Source: Oceanospirillum maris DSM 6286 (lineage in GTDB: Bacteria > Pseudomonadota > Gammaproteobacteria > Pseudomonadales > Halomonadaceae). From it: a DNA stretch of 64,000 nucleotides. Positions 37,760 to 47,501 of this stretch are shown in pieces (the stretch's first letter is position 1; each line of letters starts with the position of its first letter). The DNA lies in assembly GCF_000422865.1 (NCBI RefSeq), contig NZ_KE383936.1, positions 408,456 through 472,455 of the forward strand. Reading direction: 5' to 3'. The position numbers and the translations under genes were made by a program. Under the pieces are notes generated by a model. That model was not told the origin of the DNA, searched no databases, and saw only the letters and a list, made by a program, of their open reading frames with translations.

Positions 37760-40426
37760 ATGAGTCTGGATACACGAGCAGATCTTGATCCGATAGAAAC
37801 CCAGGAATGGTTAGATTCACTGGATTCTGTACTGGATCGCGAAGGGGAAGATCGTGCTCAGTTTCTGCTAAGCGAACTGGGTAACCGTTTACGCCGTGAT
37901 GGCGCTCAACCGCCGTTCTCAATCACCACACCACACCGTAATACTATTCCGGTTCACCGTGAAGCACGTATGCCTGGTGATTTGTTCATGGAGCGTCGTA
38001 TTCGATCTGTGATTCGTTGGAATGCGATTGCGATGGTCATGCGGGCTAATAAAAAGAACCCAGGCATTGGCGGTCATATCTCAAGCTTTATGTCCAGTGC
38101 TACGCTATATGACGTAGGCTTTAACTATTTCTTCCGTGCGCCGAAAGACGATTTCGAAGGCGACTTGGTTTATATCCAAGGTCATACGGCACCGGGTATC
38201 TATTCTCGTTCTTTCCTTGAAGGCCGTTTAAGCGAAGAGCAGCTGGATAAATTCCGTCAGGAAGTTGACGGCGGTGGTCTATCTTCTTATCCACACCCTT
38301 GGCTGATGCCAGATTACTGGCAGTTCCCGACCGTTTCGATGGGACTTGGCCCGTTGGGCGCTATTTACCAAGCCCATGTGATGAAGTATTTGGACAGCCG
38401 CGGCAAGAAGCCGATGGATGACCGTAAAATTTGGGCTTTCCTTGGTGATGGTGAATGTGATGAGCCAGAAACTCTGGGGGCAATCTCGCTAGCTGGTCGT
38501 GAAAAACTAGATAACTTGATCTTCGTGATTAACTGTAACCTGCAGCGCCTTGACGGCCCTGTTCGTGGTAACGGCAGCGTGATTACTGAGCTTGAAGGTG
38601 TCTTCCGTGGCGCTGGTTGGAACGTAATCAAGGTAGTATGGGGGCGTTTCTGGGACCCTCTGTTTGAGCGCGACAACAAAGACATCATGCAGAAACGCAT
38701 GGATGAAGTGGTTGATGGTGAATACCAGAACTACAAGCAAAAAGGTGGCGCGTACACCCGCGAACACTTCTTTGGCAAATATCCTGAGTTGGCTGACATG
38801 GTTAAAGATATGTCAGACGAAGATATCTATCGTCTGAACCGTGGTGGTCACGACCCGTATAAAGTTTATGCCGCATACCATGAGGCCGTTAATACCACAG
38901 GTAAACCAACGGTTATTCTAGCTCATACCGTTAAAGGTTACGGTATCGGTGAAGATGGTGAAGCGACTAACGACACTCATTCGGTTAAATCCCTGCAGAT
39001 GGCGGGACTGAAGAAGTTCCGTGATCGCTTTGGTATTCCTCTGACGGATGCTCAGTTAGAAGACGTGCCTTACTACAAACCCGCTGATGACAGCCCTGAA
39101 ATGCAGTATATGCAAGCTCAGCGCAAGCGTTTAGGCGGTTATCTACCGGCTCGTCGTAAGAGCTTTGAACCGTTGGAAATTCCGGGTCTGGACAACAAGA
39201 TATTTGAAGCCCAGCTGAAAGGTTCTAATGGTCGTGAAGTATCCACCACGATGGCTTTTGTTCGTATTCTGTCGGGTTTGGTTAAAGATAAAGCGATTGG
39301 CGAACGTGTTGTGCCTATCGTGCCAGATGAGGCGCGTACTTTCGGCATGGAAGGTATGTTCCGTCAACTAGGTATCTACACCTCTGAAGGTCAGAAATAT
39401 AAGCCGGAAGATGCTGACCAGATTATGTTCTATAAAGAAGATAAGAAAGGTCAGATCCTTGAAGAAGGTATCTCTGAAGCCGGTGCTATGTCTGCTTGGG
39501 TTGCCGCAGGTTCTAGCTACAGCAATCACAACTATGCATTGATTCCTTTCTACATCTACTACTCCATGTTTGGCTTCCAGCGTATCGGTGATATCGCTTG
39601 GTTGGCCGGTGATATTCAGGCTAAAGGCTTCCTAGTAGGCGGTACTGCAGGTCGTACAACGCTGAACGGTGAAGGTCTGCAGCACCAGGATGGTCACAGC
39701 CATATTCTGGCAGGTACTATCCCTAACTGTGTCACCTATGACCCTGCTTATGCTTACGAGATGGCGGTTATTGTTCAAGATGGTTTACGTCGTATGTATC
39801 AGGAGCAAGAAAACTGCTTCTACTACCTGACTGCTATGAACGAAAACTATGAACAGCCTGCTATGCCTGAAGGTGCTGCAGAGGGTATCTTGAAAGGTAT
39901 GTACCTGCTGAAAGAAGGCGGTGATAGCACGCTGAAAGTACAGCTAATGGGTTCTGGTACGATTCTGCGTGAAGTGATTGCTGGTGCTGAACTGCTGAAA
40001 GCAGACTTTGGTGTTGAGGCTGATATTTGGAGTGTGACCAGCTTTAACGAGCTGCGTCGTGATGGCTTGGCTGCCGATCGACAAAACTTCTTGCATCCTG
40101 AATCGGATGAGAAAGAAGCGTACATTACTTCTTGCTTGAAAGAGCGTCAGGGGCCTGTGATTGCTTCGACTGATTACATGAAACTGCATGCTGATCAGGT
40201 ACGCAGCTTTATCCCGACAGACTATCGGGTACTGGGTACCGATGGCTTTGGTCGTTCAGATACCCGTCAGAAACTGCGTCACTTCTTTGAAGTGGATCGC
40301 TATTTCGTCGCTGTTGCTGCGTTGAAAGCCCTAGCCGATCGCGGTGAAGTTGAGCGTAAAGTTGTGGCTGAAGCGATTAAGAAATACAACATCAATCCAG
40401 AAAAATGTGACCCACTGACCTGTTAA
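37760..40426 (+). CDS. aceE: Pyruvate dehydrogenase E1 component (homodimeric)
   Basis: An 888-residue thiamine diphosphate enzyme that decarboxylates pyruvate and acetylates the lipoyl groups of E2. The thiamine motif is GDGECDEPE followed by NCNLQ. The family region around GHTAPGIYSRSF, seen in parts, and GGTAGRTTLNGEGLQHQDGHS is intact. Length equals that of E. coli AceE. GGAGA lies 10 bases before ATG 37760. aceF follows; lpd is not in the window. Confidence 0.97.
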   Translation: MSLDTRADLDPIETQEWLDSLDSVLDREGEDRAQFLLSELGNRLRRDGAQPPFSITTPHRNTIPVHREARMPGDLFMERRIRSVIRWNAIAMVMRANKKNPGIGGHISSFMSSATLYDVGFNYFFRAPKDDFEGDLVYIQGHTAPGIYSRSFLEGRLSEEQLDKFRQEVDGGGLSSYPHPWLMPDYWQFPTVSMGLGPLGAIYQAHVMKYLDSRGKKPMDDRKIWAFLGDGECDEPETLGAISLAGREKLDNLIFVINCNLQRLDGPVRGNGSVITELEGVFRGAGWNVIKVVWGRFWDPLFERDNKDIMQKRMDEVVDGEYQNYKQKGGAYTREHFFGKYPELADMVKDMSDEDIYRLNRGGHDPYKVYAAYHEAVNTTGKPTVILAHTVKGYGIGEDGEATNDTHSVKSLQMAGLKKFRDRFGIPLTDAQLEDVPYYKPADDSPEMQYMQAQRKRLGGYLPARRKSFEPLEIPGLDNKIFEAQLKGSNGREVSTTMAFVRILSGLVKDKAIGERVVPIVPDEARTFGMEGMFRQLGIYTSEGQKYKPEDADQIMFYKEDKKGQILEEGISEAGAMSAWVAAGSSYSNHNYALIPFYIYYSMFGFQRIGDIAWLAGDIQAKGFLVGGTAGRTTLNGEGLQHQDGHSHILAGTIPNCVTYDPAYAYEMAVIVQDGLRRMYQEQENCFYYLTAMNENYEQPAMPEGAAEGILKGMYLLKEGGDSTLKVQLMGSGTILREVIAGAELLKADFGVEADIWSVTSFNELRRDGLAADRQNFLHPESDEKEAYITSCLKERQGPVIASTDYMKLHADQVRSFIPTDYRVLGTDGFGRSDTRQKLRHFFEVDRYFVAVAALKALADRGEVERKVVAEAIKKYNINPEKCDPLTC

Positions 40427-40451
40427 TTATTGCTAAAAATCGGCGTGTGCG

Positions 40452-40561
40452 GGGCAGCCTAAATCTGCTGCCCTGACTTTTATATCAAAATAATACGCCA
40501 TTATTGAACAACTAACAGGTAACAGCTTTGACTCGGTTTAAACCATAAATACCGAGTCAAA
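40452..40561 (+). other. Two hairpins in the aceE-aceF spacer
   Basis: GGGCAGC/GCTGCCC (40452-40473) is followed by a weak T-rich tail. TTTGACTCGGT/ACCGAGTCAAA (40527-40561) is an 11-bp perfect inverted repeat just before the aceF ribosome site (TAGGAG). They may partly terminate, protect mRNA ends or set the E1:E2 ratio. This is inference. Confidence 0.55.
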
Positions 40562-40584
40562 CCAATCGAATAGGAGCGAGAGCT

Positions 40585-42600
40585 TTGAGTACTGAAATCA
40601 TCAAAGTGCCGGATATCGGCGGAGATTCTGATGTAGAAGTCATCGAGGTCTGTGTTGCAGTGGGTGACCGCGTTGAGGCCGAAGATTCTCTGGTTGTTTT
40701 AGAATCAGATAAAGCATCGATGGATATACCTAGCCCGAAATCAGGCATAGTAAAAGCGATTAAAATTAATGTAGGTGATCAGGTTTCTGAGGGTCACGAC
40801 ATTCTAGAATTAGAACTTGAAGGTACTGACGCAGCGGCTCAAGAGACTCCTGTTGCTGCGACTCAAGCGGCAGCGGTACCGGTTCAACAAGAAGCGACAG
40901 CGGTTCAACAAGAAGTGACACAGTCTCAAGAACCACAAAAAGCAGCGCCATCTGTTGCCGCAGCCCCAAGTGTGCAGACCGTTTGTGTGCCAGATATTGG
41001 TGATGACGGTGAAGTTGAAGTCATTGAGATTAGTGTATCTGTTGGTGACGAGATTGCAGAGGAAGATTCCATTGTTGTGCTGGAGTCAGATAAAGCCTCT
41101 ATGGAAGTACCCTCTCCTGTTGCCGGTAAAGTGATTGAAATTCTGATCAGTACCGGTGCTAAGGTTTCAGAAGGTAGCGAAATTCTGCGCGTTGAAACGG
41201 CGGGCGGTGTGGTTGAAGCGGTAGGTGTTGATGCTGCTCCTGCTCCTGTTGCTGAGCAAGCTCCTGCGGCTAGCCCTGCCCCAGTATCGGCCCCGGCACC
41301 TGCTGCAGGCCCTGTGCGTAAAGAAATTTACGTTCCAGACTTGAGCGGTAACTCTGACGTACCTGTCATTGAGGTTTCGGTTGCTGTTGGTGCGGATCTG
41401 CAAGAAGAAGATGGCTTGATCGTTCTGGAAACCGATAAAGCGACCATGGATATTCCAGCGCCTTACGCTGGTAAGTTGGTCGAGTTCTTTATCACAGAAG
41501 GTCAAACTGTAAACCAAGGTGACCTACTGGGTGTGATGGAAGTTATGGAAGAAGCTCCAGCACAGACTGCTGCTGCTTCAACGATCACTCCAGCAGCATC
41601 TGTATCTTCAGCGGTTCCAGCGGCAACACCTGTATCTCCAGCGGTAACACCAAGTGCGGATACTGGCCGACGTTCAGGTAAAGTACACGCCGGCCCATCG
41701 GTTCGTATGGTTGCCCGTGAGTTTGGTATTGATCTACTTGATGTAACACCTAGCGGCCCTCGGGGCCGTATCCTGAAAGAAGATGTTCAGGTTTATGTGA
41801 AACAGGTGATGCAGCAAGCTAAATCTGCGCCAAAATCAGCCCCTACGGCTGCAAGTAGTGGTGCAGGTATTCCGGCAATTCCTACGATTGATTTTAGCCA
41901 ATTTGGTGAGATCGAAGAGAAGCCGATGGGGCGTCTATTAAAAGCTGGTGCGGTTAACCTGCATCGCTCTTGGTTGAATGTACCTCATGTCACTCAGTTC
42001 GATGAAGCGGATATCACAGAACTTGAGAAATTTCGTAAATCGATGAAAGCGGAAGCAGAAAAGCGTGGCTCTAAATTGACGCCAATGCCGTTTATTCTGA
42101 AAGCTTGCGCTTATGCACTACAGAAATACCCTCAGTTTAATGTATCGTTGCATCCAGACGGTGATAAGCTGATCCATAAGAAATATATCAATATCGGTTT
42201 TGCTGTTGATACGCCAGACGGACTACTTGTGCCAGTCGTTCGTAATGTTGACCAGATGTCTCTCTGGGAACTGGCTGATGCAACGGCAGATCTGGCCTCG
42301 CGCGCTCAGAAGAAACAGCTGAAAGGCGATGATATGAAAGGTGGTTGCTTTACTATTTCGAGCTTAGGTTCGATTGGTGGCACAGCATTTACCCCGATTG
42401 TTAACGCACCGGAAGTGGCTATTCTTGGCGTATCGAAAGCCAGTATTAAGCCTGTGTGGAATGGAAGTGACTTTGTGCCACGGCAAATGCTGCCGTTGTC
42501 GCTTTCTTATGATCACCGGGCGATCAACGGAGCTGATGCAGCGCGCTTCACGGCGTTTATTGCAGCAGTTCTCGCTGATATTCGTCAGATGCTGATGTAA
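40585..42600 (+). CDS. aceF: Pyruvate dehydrogenase E2, dihydrolipoamide acetyltransferase with three lipoyl domains
   Basis: A 671-residue core protein of the pyruvate dehydrogenase complex. Three lipoyl domains are seen, with lipoylated Lys in ESDKASMDIP, ESDKASMEVP and ETDKATMDIP. They are joined by Ala/Pro/Gln-rich flexible linkers. A peripheral subunit-binding domain (GPSVRMVAREFGIDL) and the catalytic domain ending in SYDHRAINGADAARF (catalytic His) follow. Translation starts at TTG 40585 with TAGGAG 8 bases before it. A strong terminator follows, so the unit is aceE-aceF only. Confidence 0.97.
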   Translation: MSTEIIKVPDIGGDSDVEVIEVCVAVGDRVEAEDSLVVLESDKASMDIPSPKSGIVKAIKINVGDQVSEGHDILELELEGTDAAAQETPVAATQAAAVPVQQEATAVQQEVTQSQEPQKAAPSVAAAPSVQTVCVPDIGDDGEVEVIEISVSVGDEIAEEDSIVVLESDKASMEVPSPVAGKVIEILISTGAKVSEGSEILRVETAGGVVEAVGVDAAPAPVAEQAPAASPAPVSAPAPAAGPVRKEIYVPDLSGNSDVPVIEVSVAVGADLQEEDGLIVLETDKATMDIPAPYAGKLVEFFITEGQTVNQGDLLGVMEVMEEAPAQTAAASTITPAASVSSAVPAATPVSPAVTPSADTGRRSGKVHAGPSVRMVAREFGIDLLDVTPSGPRGRILKEDVQVYVKQVMQQAKSAPKSAPTAASSGAGIPAIPTIDFSQFGEIEEKPMGRLLKAGAVNLHRSWLNVPHVTQFDEADITELEKFRKSMKAEAEKRGSKLTPMPFILKACAYALQKYPQFNVSLHPDGDKLIHKKYINIGFAVDTPDGLLVPVVRNVDQMSLWELADATADLASRAQKKQLKGDDMKGGCFTISSLGSIGGTAFTPIVNAPEVAILGVSKASIKPVWNGSDFVPRQMLPLSLSYDHRAINGADAARFTAFIAAVLADIRQMLM

Positions 42601-42663
42601 GCCTGTGCCGGCTTAGTAGCTGACGGAAGCTCCATTGTTACCCGAAAGGGGTGTTGTGCCTGT

Positions 42664-42692
42664 GGCGGTATTCTTCGGAATACCGCCTTTTT
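42664..42692 (+). terminator. Rho-independent terminator after aceF
   Basis: GGCGGTATTC and GAATACCGCC form a perfect 10-bp stem on a TTCG tetraloop, followed by five T residues. Confidence 0.95.
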
Positions 42693-42816
42693 ATGGTCTA
42701 TTTCTGCGATTTTCTTCATCATTTTCAGGCGGTTCTTCCTGCTGCTAGTACTGTTTTATGATCATGTTGGGTATGATTAGCCGCTTACTTTCCCTCTTGA
42801 ATAATAGAGCTCTGTG

Positions 42817-43491
42817 ATGAATGACTTTCTTGCTGTGTTACTTTCTTTTTTTGATCAACAGTTCTGGACTTTCTTAATCGCTATTACACTGCTAACGATG
42901 TCGCCAGGTGTAGATACGATTGTTGTTATTCGAAATACGTTACGAGGCGGTGTTTGGGATGGTCTTGTCACGAGTGTGGCGCTTTGTTTAGGGTTGTTTG
43001 TCCATGCGATTATTTCGGCAGGTGGTATTTCTCTCATACTTCTCCAGTCGGCAGCGTTGTTCACCGCTTTAAAATTGGTTGGGGCACTGTATCTTATTTG
43101 GCTGGGGATAAAGAGCTTTCGATCAGCATTTAGAGGGAACGCTGGGGTTATACTGGATCGAACGATTGTCAGCACAGAAAAAGCAAGTGATCCTGACTAT
43201 TGGCGCTCATTTCGTGAGGGCTTTTTAAGCAATGTGCTCAATCCAAAAACTATTGTTTTTTATATGGCTTTTTTACCTCAATTTATTCAACCAGAAGAGC
43301 CTGCCATGCTAAAGTCGCTCTTTTTAGCCGGTGTGCATTTTGGTATAGCTAATATCTGGCAGCTCGTTTTAATCTTAATGGTCGGCAAAGCGGCACATTG
43401 GTTATCTAAGGGTTCCGTGATGCGTGTTATTGATGGTTTGATTGGCTCTGTTATGGTTGCTTTTGGCTTACGTTTAGCACTCGATCGCTAA
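42817..43491 (+). CDS. LysE/RhtB family amino-acid exporter
   Basis: A 224-residue membrane protein with about six segments. TMSPGVDTIVVIRNTLRGG is the RhtB/LysE N-terminal signature. GFLSNVLNPKTIVFYMAFLPQFI is the second family motif. It probably exports an amino acid such as threonine or homoserine lactone-type compounds, but the substrate is not decidable. A GTG at 42814 directly precedes ATG 42817; the ATG is preferred. Confidence 0.88.
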   Translation: MNDFLAVLLSFFDQQFWTFLIAITLLTMSPGVDTIVVIRNTLRGGVWDGLVTSVALCLGLFVHAIISAGGISLILLQSAALFTALKLVGALYLIWLGIKSFRSAFRGNAGVILDRTIVSTEKASDPDYWRSFREGFLSNVLNPKTIVFYMAFLPQFIQPEEPAMLKSLFLAGVHFGIANIWQLVLILMVGKAAHWLSKGSVMRVIDGLIGSVMVAFGLRLALDR

Positions 43492-43524
43492 TATTAAAGG
43501 TGCTACGTTTAGCTAGAAATTAAA

Positions 43525-43538
43525 CAAACGATCGTTTG
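43525..43538. promoter_or_regulatory. CAAAC-GATC-GTTTG palindrome, candidate PsrA/TetR-type operator
   Basis: A perfect 14-bp palindrome lies 33 bases after the LysE-family stop and about 240 bases before adk. It fits the published PsrA consensus (G/C)AAAC-N2-4-GTTTG(C/G). No TetR-family gene is in the window. Binding is unproven. Confidence 0.4.
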
Positions 43539-43693
43539 CCGGTTACAACGAACGTATCCTTGTTTTTGATCTGCGGTACAGGTATTGTCGTTTTCCTATT
43601 TGTACCGGATTTGACTGATCAGACTTGTTAAGTCCTTGCTGTCAGGTGCGACTCTTCAGGCGATCACTAACAATAAGCGCCACACCTGAATAG

Positions 43694-44434
<741 letters not shown>

Positions 44435-44494
44435 GCGTTAAATATAAGAACGAAGCCAGAAAGGGGATTCCCTAAATTAGGCGCTGTTCGCTAG

Positions 44495-44533
44495 AAAAAA
44501 ATCCGGTATGCTCCTTGAGCGCCGGATTTTTTT
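44495..44533 (+). terminator. Rho-independent terminator after adk
   Basis: AAAAAAATCCGG and CCGGATTTTTTT form a 12-bp stem ending in seven T residues. Confidence 0.9.
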
Positions 44534-44578
44534 ATCGCTAATCCATTGGTTTACCGAGCTATTCAGGGAGTTTGTACT

Positions 44579-45301
44579 ATGAATAACACGATTGAAACGA
44601 TTTTAGCACACCGCTCGATTCGTAAATTCACCGAGCAGAATATTAGCTCAGAAACTTTGACTACCCTGATCGATTGTGCTCGGGCCGCCTCATCTTCCAG
44701 TAATATTCAATGTGTCAGCATTATACGTGTTACTGATCCATCTCTGCGTGAGTCGTTAGTTGAGTGTGCCGGTGGTCAGGCTTATGTGGCTTCTGCGGCG
44801 GAATTCTTAGTATTTTGTGCGGACTTTAATCGTCACCAACAGATCAAACCTGATGCTAAGCTAGGTTTTACAGAGCAGATGTTGATAGGAGCGGTTGATA
44901 GTGCCTTGATGGGGCAGAACTGTTTGTTAGCGGCTGAATCTCTTGGTTTGGGTGGTGTGTATATTGGTGGTTTGCGTAATAACCCTGATAAGGTTTGTGA
45001 ACTTCTAAAGCTGCCAGAACATGTTTTCCCAATGTTTGGTATGTGTCTCGGATACCCTGATCAGGAGCCGGGTAAAAAGCCTCGTCTACCGGAAGAACTG
45101 GTATTGCATACTAATGAATATCAAGCGCTAGATACACAGGTGTTAAGTGATTACGACCAAACAATGCGTGATTATTATGATATGCGCACCGGTGGTAAAG
45201 TGGATCAATCTTGGTCGGATCAAATCAGTACCATTCTGAGTAAAGAAGCTCGTCCTTTTATGAAGGACCGTCTTAATCAGCAAGGTTTCTGCAAGAAATA
45301 A
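44579..45301 (+). CDS. nfsA: Oxygen-insensitive NADPH nitroreductase (NfsA type)
   Basis: A 240-residue FMN flavoprotein of the NfsA/Frp family, the same length as E. coli NfsA. HRSIRKFTEQ is the FMN phosphate site at the N-terminus. SLGLGGVYIGGLRNNPDKV and the FGMCLGYPDQEPGKKPRLP stretch are typical. It would reduce nitroaromatics and quinones by two electrons. ATG 44579 has CAGGGAG 8 bases before it; the in-frame 44546 start is rejected. Confidence 0.92.
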   Translation: MNNTIETILAHRSIRKFTEQNISSETLTTLIDCARAASSSSNIQCVSIIRVTDPSLRESLVECAGGQAYVASAAEFLVFCADFNRHQQIKPDAKLGFTEQMLIGAVDSALMGQNCLLAAESLGLGGVYIGGLRNNPDKVCELLKLPEHVFPMFGMCLGYPDQEPGKKPRLPEELVLHTNEYQALDTQVLSDYDQTMRDYYDMRTGGKVDQSWSDQISTILSKEARPFMKDRLNQQGFCKK

Positions 45302-45322
45302 CGGCTTTAAATAGGCCGCAGG

Positions 45323-46768
45323 TTAACGATGCCTCGGTTTTTCCGAGGTATCGCTTTTATTTTTAGGAAAGATGATATTCACGCTAAGACCGCCGCCCTG
45401 GGTATTGGCCAGTTCAATTTTTCCCGAGTGCCGCTCGGTGATTCTTTGTACAATAGAAAGCCCTAAGCCTGCACCTGTTTCATTGCCTTCGCGGTAAAAG
45501 CGTTCTGTTAGCCGTGAAAAGCGTTCTGGGGATACTCCGTAGCCGTGGTCTTGAACAGTGAGGATGAATTCGTGTTCATTTTGCGCCCATAACACCTCAA
45601 CCGTACTTTCCTCTGAAGAGAATTTAACCGCATTGGTAATCAAATTCTGCAGCACGATTTCTAACGCGCCATCTTCCATAATGTAAGCCCAAGAACCTTC
45701 TTTGTTTGCCCCGTGATTTACCGTTTCTAAACTGACATCAACCTTAGCCTGCCAAGCAATAGGCATTAGATCAGCGAGATAGTGGCGCGATGCTTGTAAA
45801 AGATTCAAACTACTGCGGCGAGCCTTGTTAATATCAGGATCTAAGCGCGCTAACGTTAGCAGCTGCCCTACAATGCGGGTTGAACGGTCAACTCCCCGTG
45901 TTAATTGCTCAAGGGCTTGATGCCTATCTGTGGCCGTTTTTGCATGAACAGCATTATCCGCATGAATTCTTAATACCGTTAAAGGGGTTCTCAGTTCATG
46001 GGCGGCATCAGCGATTAATCGTTGTTCACGGTCCAGCACCGTTTGGACTGCATCTAACAGTGTGTTTAACGCCTGTTGGATAGGTATTAATTCGCTAGGT
46101 GATTTTGATAATTGAATAGGATTTAGGTTATCTGGTGTGCGTTCTTTTATAAGACTGGTAAGCTCTTTTAAAGGTGAAAGCCCCCAGCCTACAGCCCACC
46201 AAAGAAGAGCCGCAAGAATAGGAATACCAATCACATCCGGGATCAGGGTTTGTAGCATTACCTTGCCAACTAGTTCACCGCGAACATCTTCTCGTTCAGC
46301 AACAACAACGGTAAAAGGGTAGCGTTCAGAGTGGGTTTTTAGTGTAAAAGTGATCCAAGTATCTTGGTACTGCAGAGTATTAAAGCCAATATGACCATTA
46401 GTCATAGGCGTTATAGGGCTGTTGATTGATCGCATTAAAAGCCGATCACCGTGCCATACCTGATAGGCTATTTTACCTTCATATTTATGCCCAACAGTAC
46501 TCGCTCCAGCCTCAAGCAAGAGGGCATCCTCAAACGCTTGTTGTAGATGTTGTTCTTGATTGTTATCAAGGCCACTTTCGTGAATACCAATGACTAGCGC
46601 CTGAAGAATACGGGCATTTTGAGCCAAGCGAGCATCAAATATTTCTTCAATTTCATGGCTTGCATCTTTAAAGCTGGCAATGCCAATAAGTATGCTCATA
46701 CCTGTCAATAGCAAGAGCACAATGGAGAGTATGCGCCGGCGAATCGAGGTGGAGCGAAAAGACGGCAC
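45323..46768 (-). CDS. Sensor histidine kinase (PmrB/QseC-like)
   Basis: A 481-residue inner-membrane kinase. Two membrane segments lie near residues 15-35 and 180-200 and bound a periplasmic sensor of about 145 residues. Then come a HAMP-like linker, the H-box ADAAHELRTPLTVLR, the N-box LQNLITNAVKFS, and G-boxes DHGYGVSPE and GAGLGLSIVQR. The GTG start at 46768 is chosen because GAGGAA lies 7-8 bases upstream inside the regulator's last codons; the ATG at 46801 lies within that gene and lacks a site. It pairs with the adjacent regulator. Confidence 0.9.
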   Translation of the reverse strand: MPSFRSTSIRRRILSIVLLLLTGMSILIGIASFKDASHEIEEIFDARLAQNARILQALVIGIHESGLDNNQEQHLQQAFEDALLLEAGASTVGHKYEGKIAYQVWHGDRLLMRSINSPITPMTNGHIGFNTLQYQDTWITFTLKTHSERYPFTVVVAEREDVRGELVGKVMLQTLIPDVIGIPILAALLWWAVGWGLSPLKELTSLIKERTPDNLNPIQLSKSPSELIPIQQALNTLLDAVQTVLDREQRLIADAAHELRTPLTVLRIHADNAVHAKTATDRHQALEQLTRGVDRSTRIVGQLLTLARLDPDINKARRSSLNLLQASRHYLADLMPIAWQAKVDVSLETVNHGANKEGSWAYIMEDGALEIVLQNLITNAVKFSSEESTVEVLWAQNEHEFILTVQDHGYGVSPERFSRLTERFYREGNETGAGLGLSIVQRITERHSGKIELANTQGGGLSVNIIFPKNKSDTSEKPRHR

Positions 46769-46769
46769 G

Positions 46770-47435
46770 TTACATTTCCTCTTTGTCGATAACATAGCCA
46801 ATGCCTCTTAAGGTACGAATAAGCTTAGGGAATAGCTTCTTGCGCAGATGATGAATATGAACTTCCATTGCGTTACTTTCGACCTCGCCATCCCAGCCAT
46901 ATAGCATTTGTTGGAGTGTATCTCGAGTGAAGACATGTCCTGGTTGGCAGAGCATTTCATGAAGAAGAGTGTACTCTCTACGGGTGAGCTCTACGGGAAT
47001 ACCGTCATAACACGTTTTTTGGCTGGAAGGGTCTAGTTCGATCCCGCGATACTTAATAATTGGCTGAGCTCGACCAGAGCTTCGACGCAGTAAAGCGCGT
47101 ATGCGGGCTTTGAGTTCGGTCATCTCAAAGGGCTTAATTAAGTAGTCATCGGCTCCTGAGTCTAAACCATCAATTCTGTCTTGTACTGCATCTCTGGCCG
47201 TAAGAATTAGGATTGGGGTATTTTTCCCCTGGGCGCGTACTTGACGTAAAATAGATAGTCCATCAAGACGTGGTAAGCCTAAATCAAGAATAACCAGGTC
47301 AAAACAATCGGTTTCAAGAGCCTGTAGTGCTTGCAGGCCATCCGTAAGCCAGTCAACAGTATAACCTTCAGGCTTTAGGGCAACTTGCAGGCCTGAGCCT
47401 AAGCCTGAATCATCTTCAACAAGAAGTACGCGCAT
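46770..47435 (-). CDS. OmpR-family response regulator (PmrA/QseB-like)
   Basis: A 221-residue regulator. The receiver has DD at the start (LLVEDDSGLG), the phosphoacceptor Asp in LVILDLGLPRLDG and the Lys in LIKPFEMTEL. The winged-helix DNA-binding half has RREYTLLHEML and VEVHIHHLRKKLFP-type residues (MEVHIHHLRKK). Its nearest groups recognise YTTAAK-N5-YTTAAK. Two such boxes lie 2.1 kb away at 49560-49608, between dsbD and the TlpA-like gene, so these are its likely targets. Confidence 0.9.
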   Translation of the reverse strand: MRVLLVEDDSGLGSGLQVALKPEGYTVDWLTDGLQALQALETDCFDLVILDLGLPRLDGLSILRQVRAQGKNTPILILTARDAVQDRIDGLDSGADDYLIKPFEMTELKARIRALLRRSSGRAQPIIKYRGIELDPSSQKTCYDGIPVELTRREYTLLHEMLCQPGHVFTRDTLQQMLYGWDGEVESNAMEVHIHHLRKKLFPKLIRTLRGIGYVIDKEEM

Positions 47436-47501
47436 TATTCGAGTGCCTATTTAATGACTAAAAAATGAAGGTATTTCAGCCAATGTATATCGGGTGATAT
47501 C

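Noticed and set aside
39139-39367. Antisense open frames within aceE
   Set aside because: Codon pattern follows aceE on the plus strand; these are frame shadows.
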